This document shows positions 1 to 6,342 of a DNA stretch of 12,797 bases, one piece after another. Below the pieces are notes generated by a model, which saw nothing but the letters and a program-made list of their open reading frames with translations, had not been told where the DNA came from and searched no databases. Position 1 is the stretch's first letter. Each line of letters starts with the position of its first letter. The DNA comes from Methanobacteriaceae archaeon (lineage in GTDB: Archaea; Methanobacteriota; Methanobacteria; Methanobacteriales; Methanobacteriaceae): NCBI GenBank assembly GCA_030693105.1, contig JAUYBK010000066.1, positions 1 to 12,797 of the forward strand. Direction: 5' to 3'. Position numbers and translations under genes: made by a program.

Positions 1-369
1 TAGTGCCACTTCCATGGCCGCTGCGGCCCGAGTGATTTCTTGTTCTTTAGAAAGTTCATAAGTCAGGGGATGGTTGATATAACACTTCACTTCTCCTTCG
101 TATCGGTTAATACCCACCCTTACCATGTTAATATCTGTAAGGATGTCCATTTTCTCTTTAATGGCTTTGGAACTTTCCTCCACAAAATCTGCACTGATCC
201 GGGTTAATTCCGCATATTCCGGGTCAGCAGTAGAGTGCACAATACGCTCTACAATTTCCCTTTCTTCCGGTTTTAAGTGTTTGATCTTATCACCAATAAG
301 TGATCTGACTATTTCTCGACTTTTAGTTGCTATTTCACGGCCTTCTTTGGTGGATGCACCCATAAACAT
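1..369 (-). CDS. cbiC: Cobalt-precorrin-8 methylmutase (CbiC/CobH family), N-terminal part
   Basis: The first 123 residues of a protein whose 3' end lies outside the window; the family is usually about 200-210 residues. CbiC/CobH moves the C-11 methyl group of (cobalt-)precorrin-8 to C-12, giving (cobyrinate) hydrogenobyrinate, a late corrin-ring step of cobamide synthesis in the cytoplasm. The recognisable block is RIVHSTADPEYA around residues 43-53, with the family's catalytic-type histidine at about 45, followed by a DILTDINMVRVGI-like block at 76-88 and a TRAAAAMEVA segment at the cut edge. The chosen ATG (367-369) has AGTGAG four bases upstream. A second ATG two codons later (361-363) is equally plausible and gives MGAST. 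Methanogens need cobamides for methyl transfer, so the gene fits. The family is recognised by motif recall, not by a search. Confidence 0.85.
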   Translation of the reverse strand, partial: MFMGASTKEGREIATKSREIVRSLIGDKIKHLKPEEREIVERIVHSTADPEYAELTRISADFVEESSKAIKEKMDILTDINMVRVGINRYEGEVKCYINHPLTYELSKEQEITRAAAAMEVAL

Positions 370-734
370 GAATCTCACTTACCTAAAACTATATATTCAA
401 ATTTTTCCTCTTTCTATAAGTTATTTTGGTAATGGTTCTTTAATTACCCCGCGCAATTTCACAAAAAGTTAGTCAAACTATATTTTTTTAAGGGGCTGTA
501 AATTTATTGGAAACTGAAATTATTTATCTAAATTTTTTATTCAAATAATCATACATTCCAGAAAGAAAAATAATTGTAGTTAAAAAAAATTGCAAAAAAC
601 TTCTAACATCCCCCTAACTTTACAACTCATTTTTAATAATTTATATTAACTAAAACTCCCATTAAGACAAAAATTTATAACATTCTTGGGATAGAATAAA
701 TTATAACATTGTTTTTTTTATTGGAGGTATTAAA
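370..734. other. Divergent intergenic region between cbiC and the DUF5654 gene
   Basis: This 365-base AT-rich stretch has no credible gene. It must carry the promoters of both flanking genes. On the minus strand two TATA-like boxes precede cbiC: one around 389-397, which would put the transcript start almost at the ATG, and one around 412-421, which would leave a short leader. On the plus strand the box at 670-681 serves the small membrane-protein gene. Short A- and T-runs fill the middle; I see no convincing repeat or RNA structure. Confidence 0.5.
670..681 (+). promoter_or_regulatory. TATA-type archaeal promoter of the DUF5654 gene
   Basis: An AAATTTATAA box preceded by an A-rich stretch sits about 60 bases before the ATG at 735. 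By the usual archaeal spacing of about 25 bases, transcription would begin near 700-706. A strong GGAGGT ribosome binding site at 723-728, six bases before the ATG, completes the start region. The box is a sequence-pattern call only. Confidence 0.5.
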
Positions 735-998
735 ATGGCAGAACAAGTAAGTGAAGTAAAAGGTCAAGTAATGCAAACCATAGCTACCTTGATGACCACC
801 GCATTCGGTCTAATAGCAGCTTTGGCATGGAACGAGGCAATTAAAGAAATAATAAAACAAATGTTACCCACAGGAAGTGGCATAACTGGGCTTTTAGTTT
901 ATGCATTGATTATTACAATCATCGCAGTGATCGCCACTATAATCATAGGCCGCGCCTTAGGCAAACCACCTGTCCAGGAAGTAAGAGTCGTAGAATAG
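735..998 (+). CDS. Small two-helix membrane protein, DUF5654 family
   Basis: An 87-residue protein with a charged N-terminus, a hydrophobic segment with the block FGLIAALAWNEAI at about residues 24-36, a short polar loop with PTGSG, and a second very hydrophobic helix at about residues 52-73, ending in a charged tail. This arrangement, with the conserved A-W-N-E-A-I signature, matches the DUF5654 family of small archaeal membrane proteins, whose function is not known. The ATG start is supported by GGAGGT six bases upstream. The gene stands alone with its own promoter and a terminator hairpin on its stop codon, so it is probably a monocistronic, well-expressed transcript. The amphipathic N-terminal helix could mediate oligomer formation, but this is inference. 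No enzymatic motif is visible. Confidence 0.75.
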   Translation: MAEQVSEVKGQVMQTIATLMTTAFGLIAALAWNEAIKEIIKQMLPTGSGITGLLVYALIITIIAVIATIIIGRALGKPPVQEVRVVE

Positions 999-1024
999 GG
1001 TCATTCCCTATTATTTTTTTCTTC
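994..1024 (+). terminator. Hairpin plus U-tract terminator overlapping a stop codon
   Basis: AATAGGG (994-1000), a five-base loop and CCCTATT (1006-1012) form a perfect seven-pair stem, followed directly by a run of T residues to about 1020 and more T-rich sequence. The TAG stop codon of the DUF5654 gene (996-998) lies inside the left arm, so termination follows translation immediately. Archaeal terminators often need only the T-tract; here both elements are present. Confidence 0.65.
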
Positions 1025-1055
1025 TTTTATTTGGAATTAGCTATACATTCTGAAT

Positions 1056-1080
1056 CTATTTTTTGTTCAAAAATAAATAG
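1056..1080 (-). terminator. Possible terminator of the hypE-RDD transcript
   Basis: An imperfect inverted repeat with outer arms CTATTT and AAATAG and T-rich sequence on the minus strand lies about 40 bases beyond the RDD stop codon. It would separate the converging RDD and DUF5654 transcripts. The stem is weak, so this is tentative. Confidence 0.3.
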
Positions 1081-1117
1081 AGAGTATTATATTTCTAAAA
1101 TAGATTATATTTGCTTA

Positions 1118-1531
1118 TCAATCTTCTAAAGTAGTCACGTAGGTTTTGCTCAGCCGATCCAGATAGCGGTCTCGGGATCCAACTGCAAGACCAACGATCA
1201 AATCCATAAAAAGCGGAATCCATAAAAATTTAGATATATTCCTCAAAAGAGACTTGCTATAGCCCATATTCCCCTCCGACAACATAACCTTAATTTTCAT
1301 CAGGCTTTTACCAATGGTGACTCCATATTTTCCTTCTAAGTAAGTGAAATAAGCAACTATAATCAGTCCGGCTAGTATGGGCCAGTAATTGAGTGCCAAG
1401 TAAGCGCCAGTGATTGCAAAGAGAGGATAGAGCAGTGCATTAAGAACCCATAAAAATAGGGTGATTATCAAAACATCTATCAAAATCGCCACAAATCGTT
1501 TACCCCACAATCCAGGTCTTTGATCTTCCAT
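1118..1531 (-). CDS. RDD-family integral membrane protein
   Basis: A 137-residue protein with the RDD-family pattern. There is an N-terminal G-x-W-G-K-R-F-V-A-I-L-I-D block with the signature Arg and Asp in the first membrane helix, two hydrophobic helices up to about residue 65, then the YGVTIGKSLMKIKV block, an LLRNISK segment and a third helix. The C-terminus is RDRYLDRLSKTYV, where the family has its conserved R-D and L-S/T-x-T-x-V motif. The family is widespread and of poorly defined function (some members have been linked to ion transport). A GTG at 1540 would give three more residues, but it overlaps the AGAGGGTG ribosome binding site that stands six bases before the ATG at 1531, so the ATG is preferred. 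The gene follows hypE by 15 bases and is probably co-transcribed with it; a functional link to hydrogenase maturation is not evident. Confidence 0.85.
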   Translation of the reverse strand: MEDQRPGLWGKRFVAILIDVLIITLFLWVLNALLYPLFAITGAYLALNYWPILAGLIIVAYFTYLEGKYGVTIGKSLMKIKVMLSEGNMGYSKSLLRNISKFLWIPLFMDLIVGLAVGSRDRYLDRLSKTYVTTLED

Positions 1532-1546
1532 ATTGTCCACCCTCTA

Positions 1547-2557
1547 TTAACATACCCGTGGTACTGGGTCAGCAATGGGTGCTTCCAGTATCCTCTTACC
1601 CCCCAGATGAGTTTCCATTATAACAGGACTTTCCGGGGTAACTTCACCTATTATTTGCGCATCTTTACCATATTTATTTTTGCGAATAGCTTCCAGTACA
1701 TCTTGAGCTTTATCCGGTTTCACACCCATAATAACTTTACCCTCGTTAGCAACTTCAAAGGGATCTATTCCCAGCATCTCGGATGCGGCGTTTACTTCCC
1801 GTTTTACTGGTATTTTTTCCTCGTGAAGAAACATTCCCACTTTAGATTTACTGGCCAGTTCGTTTAGGGCATTGGCAATCCCTCCCCGGGTGGGGTCTTT
1901 CATGGCACTGACTCCGCCCACTTCCAAAGCGGCCTCCACCATTCCCCATACCGGAGCTACATCGGATTTTAAATCAGTTTCAAAGCCAAAACCTTCCCGG
2001 TAGGACATTAAAGCTATGCCATGATCTCCTACGCTTCCACTGAGGATGATCTTATCCCCTACTTCCAGGCTAGAATCTCTGGTAATCTTTCCCCGAGGAG
2101 CGATTCCAATTCCGGTAGTACAAATAATCATTTTATCCAGTTGGTCGTGTTCCATGACCTTGGTGTCACCGGTTATGATGGCCACACCAGTTTCCTGGCT
2201 GACTTCGTCCATGGATTTAATAATAAGTTCCAGTTCATCTCCAGAGAAACCTTCACTGATGACCATGGCATTGGTTATGGCCAGTGGTTTAGCTCCCATG
2301 ACTGAAACATCGTTAACAGTCCCTGCCATGGATATACGCCCTATATCCCCGCCAGGAAAAAATATGGGGTCTATAGTGTGGCTGTCAGTACTTACCACGA
2401 TTTCATGTTGACCTAAAGGTATGGTAGCACCATCATCCAAGTCCTGCAGACCTACTCCGTCTTCTACTTGTTTATTAGTTATATTGTTTAAGATTATATC
2501 CGATATTAGGCCCTGCATTATCTCTCCGCCGGCCCCGTGTGACATTTCGATTTTCAT
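1547..2557 (-). CDS. hypE: Hydrogenase maturation protein HypE
   Basis: A full-length 336-residue HypE. With HypF it makes the cyanide ligands of the [NiFe]-hydrogenase active site: HypF carbamoylates the C-terminal cysteine of HypE and HypE dehydrates the thiocarbamate with ATP to a thiocyanate. The visible evidence is the N-terminal SHGAGGEIM block, DGATIPL near residue 43, the STDSHTIDP / FPGGDIGR / AGTVNDVSVMGAKP nucleotide-binding region at about residues 56-92, TGDTKVM near 130, SGSVGDHG, MKDPTRGG, the REVNAASEMLGIDPFEVANEGK block, and above all the C-terminal PRVC ending, whose cysteine is the reactive residue. The ATG has GGTGA four bases upstream. Hydrogenotrophic methanogens depend on several [NiFe]-hydrogenases. 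The RDD gene follows in the same transcript. The call is very secure. Confidence 0.97.
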   Translation of the reverse strand: MKIEMSHGAGGEIMQGLISDIILNNITNKQVEDGVGLQDLDDGATIPLGQHEIVVSTDSHTIDPIFFPGGDIGRISMAGTVNDVSVMGAKPLAITNAMVISEGFSGDELELIIKSMDEVSQETGVAIITGDTKVMEHDQLDKMIICTTGIGIAPRGKITRDSSLEVGDKIILSGSVGDHGIALMSYREGFGFETDLKSDVAPVWGMVEAALEVGGVSAMKDPTRGGIANALNELASKSKVGMFLHEEKIPVKREVNAASEMLGIDPFEVANEGKVIMGVKPDKAQDVLEAIRKNKYGKDAQIIGEVTPESPVIMETHLGGKRILEAPIADPVPRVC

Positions 2558-2608
2558 GGGTTCACCAGTACATATTAATTAATAAATGAGTTTAATACTA
2601 AGTTTCAA

Positions 2609-2620
2609 TCTTTTATATTC
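2609..2620 (-). promoter_or_regulatory. TATA-type promoter of hypE
   Basis: Read on the minus strand, GAATATAAAAG lies about 52-62 bases before the hypE ATG. Standard spacing would start transcription near 2588, leaving a leader of about 30 bases that contains the GGTGA site. Pattern call only. Confidence 0.45.
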
Positions 2621-2734
2621 CTGGGAATTACTTGATGAGAAAATAGATGGATATTATTCTCTGATGGTGAGGTTGGAGTTTGAAATATTTAAATCATATG
2701 CCTATCTATCTATATATTGGACAGTGTAGAAAAG

Positions 2735-2745
2735 TATTATATAAG
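2735..2745 (+). promoter_or_regulatory. TATA-type promoter of the rps8e-polB2 transcript
   Basis: TATTATATAAG is the best TATA box upstream of rps8e. Standard spacing places the transcript start around 2765-2770, which leaves an unusually long leader of about 100 bases that contains the 13-base tandem repeat. A weaker AT-rich box near 2797-2808 would give a shorter leader. Confidence 0.45.
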
Positions 2746-2828
2746 TCCCGAACCAAAAAGTTCTTGTAGAAATACTGCTTATTTCTTGTTCTGCTTTATT
2801 AAAATACTAAAGGCAGGGCATTTTGCAC

Positions 2829-2854
2829 AAATTTAAGTTGAAAATTTAAGTTGA
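2829..2854 (+). repeat. Perfect 13-base tandem repeat just before the rps8e ribosome binding site
   Basis: The 13-mer AAATTTAAGTTGA occurs twice without gap, at 2829-2841 and 2842-2854, and ends three bases before the GAGGTGA ribosome binding site (2857-2863) of rps8e. Its position in the leader could make it a control element or simply a duplication. Confidence 0.85.
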
Positions 2855-2867
2855 TAGAGGTGAAATA

Positions 2868-3248
2868 ATGGCAATATGGCAAGGTAAATCTGTTAGAAAG
2901 CCCACCGGTGGACGCTCCAAGAGCAACCGGAACAAAAGGAAAGTAGAATTTGGCCGCGACCCAGCGGAAACCAAAATTGGAGAAAGAAAAATAAAAACCA
3001 TCCGTACCAAGGGTGGAAAGAGCAAACTCAGACTCACCAACGACCTTAAAATTAACGTGGTTAACCCTGAAAATAACAAGATGGAAGTAGCTGAGATCAT
3101 GGGTGTAGTAGAGAACCATGCTAACACTCACTTCGTGAGGCGTAACATCATTACTAAAGGTGCTGTCGTGGAGACCAACTTGGGTCAGGTTAAAGTAACC
3201 TCCCGACCTGGACAGGACGGCATGGTTAACGGTGTGCTTATTGCGTGA
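2868..3248 (+). CDS. rps8e: 30S ribosomal protein S8e
   Basis: A 126-residue archaeal S8e, the normal length for the family. It binds 16S rRNA in the small subunit. Visible features are the basic N-terminal tail MAIWQGKSVRKPTGGR, the RNKRKVEFGRDPAETKIGERK block, a GGKSKLRL segment, and the C-terminal beta-rich part with VVENHANTHFVRRNIITKGAVVET and TSRPGQDGMVNGVL. The basic tail and the H-x-N-x-x-F-V-R-R-N-I-I-T-K-G signature are diagnostic. The start is fixed by GAGGTGA five bases before the ATG. The last bases overlap the start of polB2, so the ribosomal protein and the DNA polymerase subunit share a transcript. The long leader and tandem repeat upstream could be involved in autoregulation, as many ribosomal protein genes show, but this is inference. 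Confidence 0.97.
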   Translation: MAIWQGKSVRKPTGGRSKSNRNKRKVEFGRDPAETKIGERKIKTIRTKGGKSKLRLTNDLKINVVNPENNKMEVAEIMGVVENHANTHFVRRNIITKGAVVETNLGQVKVTSRPGQDGMVNGVLIA

Positions 3249-3885
3249 TCTAATCCAAAAAAAAGCGGATAAATTTTTGGAGGCCGTCAATAACGACCTC
3301 CCGTCAGGTATGGAACTGGAATTTGAAGGTTTCTTCCAAAGGGGTTTCTTCGTGACTAAAAAACGATACGCCCTCATCCAGGATGGGAAAATCGTGGTCA
3401 AAGGCCTGGAGCTGGTGCGAAGAGACTGGGCACCAGTAGCCAGGAAAACACAGGAAAAAGTTTTAAGAGCGATTTTAGAAGAAGGGTCCCCTAAAAAGGC
3501 AACAAAGATCGTTCAAAAAGTTATTGATGATATTAAAAAGGGCAATTTGGCCCTGGAAGACCTGGTGATAAACACCCAGATCACCAGAAACCCTGATAGC
3601 TATCAGCAAAACGCCCCCCATGTTATGGCTGCTAAAAAAGCCATTGAAAGAGGTAGAAAGGTTGGCAGAGGTTCAATAATGCGTTATGTGGTTGTTAAAG
3701 GGAGATCTCCCATTAGCCAGCGGGCAGAACCACTGGAGGATGTGAATGTGGCAGATTATGATCCCAGTTATTACATAGAAAACCAAGTCCTGCCAGCCAT
3801 ATCCCGAATAATAGAAGCTATTGGATATTCTCCTGAGGAAATAGTCCATCAAGAAAAACAAAGCAGTCTGGACTCATTTTTTTAG
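3241..3885 (+). CDS. polB2: Family B DNA polymerase, small C-terminal subunit PolB2 (split polymerase)
   Basis: A 214-residue protein that matches only the C-terminal part (end of palm plus thumb) of archaeal family B polymerases. Landmarks are ELEFEGFFQRGFFVTKKRYAL at about residues 26-46, with the conserved K-K-R-Y, KGLELVRRDW at about 54-63, the QITRNPDSY and GPHVMAAK-like thumb segment, and YYIENQVLPAISRIIEAIGY. The last eight residues, QSSLDSFF, form a PCNA-interacting PIP box. The DTD-containing motif C and the exonuclease domain are absent because, in Methanobacteriales, they are on a separate large subunit (Methanothermobacter PolB1/PolB2), not seen in this window. The preferred start is TTG at 3241, six bases after GGTG; it overlaps the rps8e stop by eight bases. 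A GTG at 3232 would add three residues but lacks a spaced ribosome binding site. Confidence 0.93.
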   Translation: MRDLIQKKADKFLEAVNNDLPSGMELEFEGFFQRGFFVTKKRYALIQDGKIVVKGLELVRRDWAPVARKTQEKVLRAILEEGSPKKATKIVQKVIDDIKKGNLALEDLVINTQITRNPDSYQQNAPHVMAAKKAIERGRKVGRGSIMRYVVVKGRSPISQRAEPLEDVNVADYDPSYYIENQVLPAISRIIEAIGYSPEEIVHQEKQSSLDSFF

Positions 3886-3939
3886 TTATAAATTATTTCA
3901 TGTGAAAATGTAGGAAAAAAATAAAAAAGGCGATACAAT

Positions 3940-4620
3940 ATGGGAAAAGCTGTTTTTTTCGATATTGATGACACTCTCTATGATACTTCTGGTTTTGCTA
4001 AATTAGCCCGAAAAGCGGCTATCTCGGCCATGATCGACGCCGGCCTGCCTTTATCCCACGAAGAGGCTTATCTACTTTTAAGATCCATAATCAAAGAGAA
4101 AGGTTCCAATTATAATAAACATTTCAATGTGCTTACCCAACGTGTTTTTGGTAAAGAAAAACCTCTTTTAATTGCTTTAGGGATGATTACTTACCATAAT
4201 GTTAAGTTTGCACTTTTAAGACTTTTTCCAGATACCCTGCCTGCTTTAATCCATGTAAAACAGGAAGGGTATCATTTAGGAGTTATATCCAATGGCCTGG
4301 TAATAAAACAGTGGGAAAAACTCATCAGACTGGGCCTACATCATTTTTTTGATGAAATAGTTACATCAGAAGAAGCTCAGTCGGAAAAACCAGACCCCGA
4401 GATATTTAACCTGGCCCTGAGACGTATGGGGTGTAAAGCTGAAAAATCCATCATGATTGGAAATAAGTTTTCTGAAGATATTTTAGGTGCCCTTAATGTT
4501 GGAATGTCAGCCATATTAGTAAATTCTAAGCTCACTAAACTCGAAGAGGATTATTTAAAAAAGAACAACTTGAAAATCGACGTGGTTCCGCATATAGGAG
4601 AAATCAGGCAAATTCTTTAG
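3940..4620 (+). CDS. HAD-superfamily phosphatase, subfamily IA (possible glyceraldehyde 3-phosphate phosphatase type)
   Basis: A 226-residue haloacid dehalogenase-like hydrolase of the archaeal type sometimes annotated as glyceraldehyde 3-phosphate phosphatase or TIGR02253. Motif I is DIDDTLYD (residues 8-15), with the nucleophile Asp8 and general acid Asp10. A helical cap domain follows (about 18-95), then motif II SNG at 117-119 and the motif III lysine at 150 in EKPDP. Motif IV reads MIGNKFSEDI at about 172-181. Most relatives have an aspartate where this protein has Asn175; Glu179/Asp180 remain as acidic metal ligands. The ATG has GGCGAT about five bases upstream. The gene lies 54 bases after polB2 and 15 bases before the AAA ATPase gene, so co-transcription is likely. 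The substrate cannot be deduced from sequence. Confidence 0.85.
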   Translation: MGKAVFFDIDDTLYDTSGFAKLARKAAISAMIDAGLPLSHEEAYLLLRSIIKEKGSNYNKHFNVLTQRVFGKEKPLLIALGMITYHNVKFALLRLFPDTLPALIHVKQEGYHLGVISNGLVIKQWEKLIRLGLHHFFDEIVTSEEAQSEKPDPEIFNLALRRMGCKAEKSIMIGNKFSEDILGALNVGMSAILVNSKLTKLEEDYLKKNNLKIDVVPHIGEIRQIL

Positions 4621-4635
4621 AATTAGGTGATTTTT

Positions 4636-6183
4636 ATGAGTTATTATCATGATTATAAGATGGAAAAAATATTTGAAGCCCTCAAACAACCCAAGACCAT
4701 TGAAGATTTACAACTTTCAGAAGGGTTTATAACTGAACTGATTTTGAAAATAGTTGCTGGGTACGGGACCGTAAAAACCAGCATTATAAACGAAATAACA
4801 GGAATACACTGGGATATTTTGGAAAAAGTTATTCCCCGGCTGGAAAAAGATGGTTTTTGTGCCACAGTAGGTGGAGGATTCTTATTTTCCAGTGTAGAGT
4901 ATACCGTAACCCCCAAAGGGCGCGAAACGGCCAGGGGAATCAATGAAGATAATCCCTACATTGGTGTGGCCCCCGTATCTTACAATGATTATTACGAAGT
5001 AATGGAAGCGCAGATGAAAGGACGTTATCCAATAAAGATCCCATCCGAGGTTGTAGAGGGCACATTTAAAGATGTAGTGGGAGTTGAATATGCCAAAGAA
5101 GCCATTATCGAATCCTGCATAATAGGTAAAGGTATTTTTGTCTACGGGCCACCCGGTACTGGAAAAACATTTACCATAAGTAAAATGCCAGATTTACTCC
5201 CTCCATTGATAATACCCAAGTTTATCGAATTTGGGGGAAAAATAATACAAATTTATGATCCAGATTTCCACAAGACGTGTGAAGAACAACCTTCAGACCC
5301 CCGTTGGGTTAAAATACACGCACCATTCGTTCTAACGGGTGCTGAACTAAATTTAAACAAGTTAGAAACCAACTATAACCCTAATAAAGGTGTGTACGAA
5401 ACTTCGCCCATTATAAAAGCTAATGGAGGGATTTTGCTAATTGACGATTTGGGGAGGCAAAGAGATGACCACGAACTCATCCTCAACCGGCTTATTGTGC
5501 CTATGGAAAACAAAAGAGACGTGGTTTACGTCCGAGGGATACCGGTGATTGTGCACTCTCATTTCATCCCGGCATTTTCCACCAACTTGGACATCAGTAT
5601 CATGGACGAGGCTCACCTTCGCCGAGCTCCTCTTCATATTTTTCTCAAAAACCCGGAAATAGAAGAGGTGAAAGAAGTTTTCCGCCGAAATTTAGAAGAA
5701 CTCCAGGAAGACTATGAAAACAACGTCCTGGACCGATTCATGCGAGTATACGATTCTAAGAAAAATGAGGGGGAAGGATTAAACCCCAGCTTTGCCCACG
5801 CACGTGACGTGGCCCAGATATGTCAGGCCGTCCGTATCAACCAGGACAAAAATGTAATAGATGTGGATGTCTTAGAAGAAGCCCTTGATAAACACGTTTT
5901 AATTGTATTGCAACGAATGAAAATAGATATTAGCCAGATAACCAAGAAAACTCGTTCTTTCCGCATTAAAACTCCAGAACTTGAAGCTGTTTCTAAGGCT
6001 ATAATGGATTACGGATCCATGGAACTGTCCTATGAAAAAGACGCATTAATTGCAGATTTGGAAGAAAATATCACTCCGGTGGAGTTAGTTAATTACCTGC
6101 ACAGATTAGGCATTCCAGTTGAAAGAATCGATATAATTGCCGAATCAGAAAAAGAACTTCGCAAAACCATTATGGGGTGGTAA
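4636..6183 (+). CDS. AAA-family ATPase with N-terminal helix-turn-helix-like region
   Basis: A 515-residue cytoplasmic ATPase. Residues 1-105 look like a winged-helix DNA- or protein-binding domain (alternating helices, then a VGGGFLFSSVEYTVTPKGRETARG wing-like strand pair). The ATPase core has Walker A GPPGTGKT at 171-178 and Walker B ILLIDD at 266-271, followed by LGRQRDDHELILNRL and the FSTNLD segment that resembles sensor 1. A downstream LRRAPLHIFL segment resembles an arginine-finger/sensor 2 area. The C-terminal 120 residues are helical with no motif I know. Relatives of this layout are found across archaea and some bacteria, a few near pilus genes, but the role here is unknown. A GTG at 4627 would add three residues, but it lies inside the AGGTGAT ribosome binding site; the ATG at 4636 is preferred. 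It follows the HAD gene by 15 bases. Confidence 0.85.
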   Translation: MSYYHDYKMEKIFEALKQPKTIEDLQLSEGFITELILKIVAGYGTVKTSIINEITGIHWDILEKVIPRLEKDGFCATVGGGFLFSSVEYTVTPKGRETARGINEDNPYIGVAPVSYNDYYEVMEAQMKGRYPIKIPSEVVEGTFKDVVGVEYAKEAIIESCIIGKGIFVYGPPGTGKTFTISKMPDLLPPLIIPKFIEFGGKIIQIYDPDFHKTCEEQPSDPRWVKIHAPFVLTGAELNLNKLETNYNPNKGVYETSPIIKANGGILLIDDLGRQRDDHELILNRLIVPMENKRDVVYVRGIPVIVHSHFIPAFSTNLDISIMDEAHLRRAPLHIFLKNPEIEEVKEVFRRNLEELQEDYENNVLDRFMRVYDSKKNEGEGLNPSFAHARDVAQICQAVRINQDKNVIDVDVLEEALDKHVLIVLQRMKIDISQITKKTRSFRIKTPELEAVSKAIMDYGSMELSYEKDALIADLEENITPVELVNYLHRLGIPVERIDIIAESEKELRKTIMGW

Positions 6184-6342
6184 ACTTTAAAAAAAATTAC
6201 TGGCTAAATTTATTCTTTTAAATAAAAGTTTAGGCGGTAAAAAAAATAAGTACTATATCTATTTTTCCAAGTCTGCAAAACTATTTATTAACTAAGGGCA
6301 AGGTATATAGAGAATGTATTAAATTATTAGAGGAGATTTTAT
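6184..6342 (+). other. Intergenic region upstream of the sortase gene
   Basis: This 159-base AT-rich gap follows the AAA ATPase. A short inverted repeat CTTTTA..AAAAG near 6212-6227 may help end the upstream transcript. Two TATA-like boxes lie further on, one near 6251-6260 and one at 6281-6291. Confidence 0.4.
6281..6291 (+). promoter_or_regulatory. TATA-type promoter of the sortase gene
   Basis: CTATTTATTAA lies about 52-62 bases before the TTG start; standard spacing puts transcription near 6310-6315. The start region is completed by an AGAGGAGA ribosome binding site at about 6329-6336. Confidence 0.4.

Larger units (their letters stand above)
2558..2867. other. Divergent intergenic region between hypE and rps8e
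   Basis: This 310-base AT-rich region holds the promoter of each flanking gene and, next to rps8e, a perfect 13-base tandem repeat. The middle part (about 2640-2730) contains a CTATCTATCTATATAT low-complexity run but no gene I can support on either strand. Confidence 0.5.

Noticed and set aside
125..472. Plus-strand frame at the left edge
   Set aside because: It is antisense to the recognisable CbiC coding sequence and runs into the intergenic region without any motif.
1540..1867. Reading frames on the plus strand opposite hypE and the RDD gene
   Set aside because: They lie antisense to well-supported genes, lack ribosome binding sites and have no recognisable protein motif.
2700..2720. CTATCTATCTATATAT run as a possible repeat element
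   Set aside because: It is a short low-complexity stretch in AT-rich intergenic DNA with no second copy seen.
2799..3401. Long minus-strand frame opposite rps8e and polB2
   Set aside because: It is the antisense shadow of two secure genes and shows no family motif or ribosome binding site.
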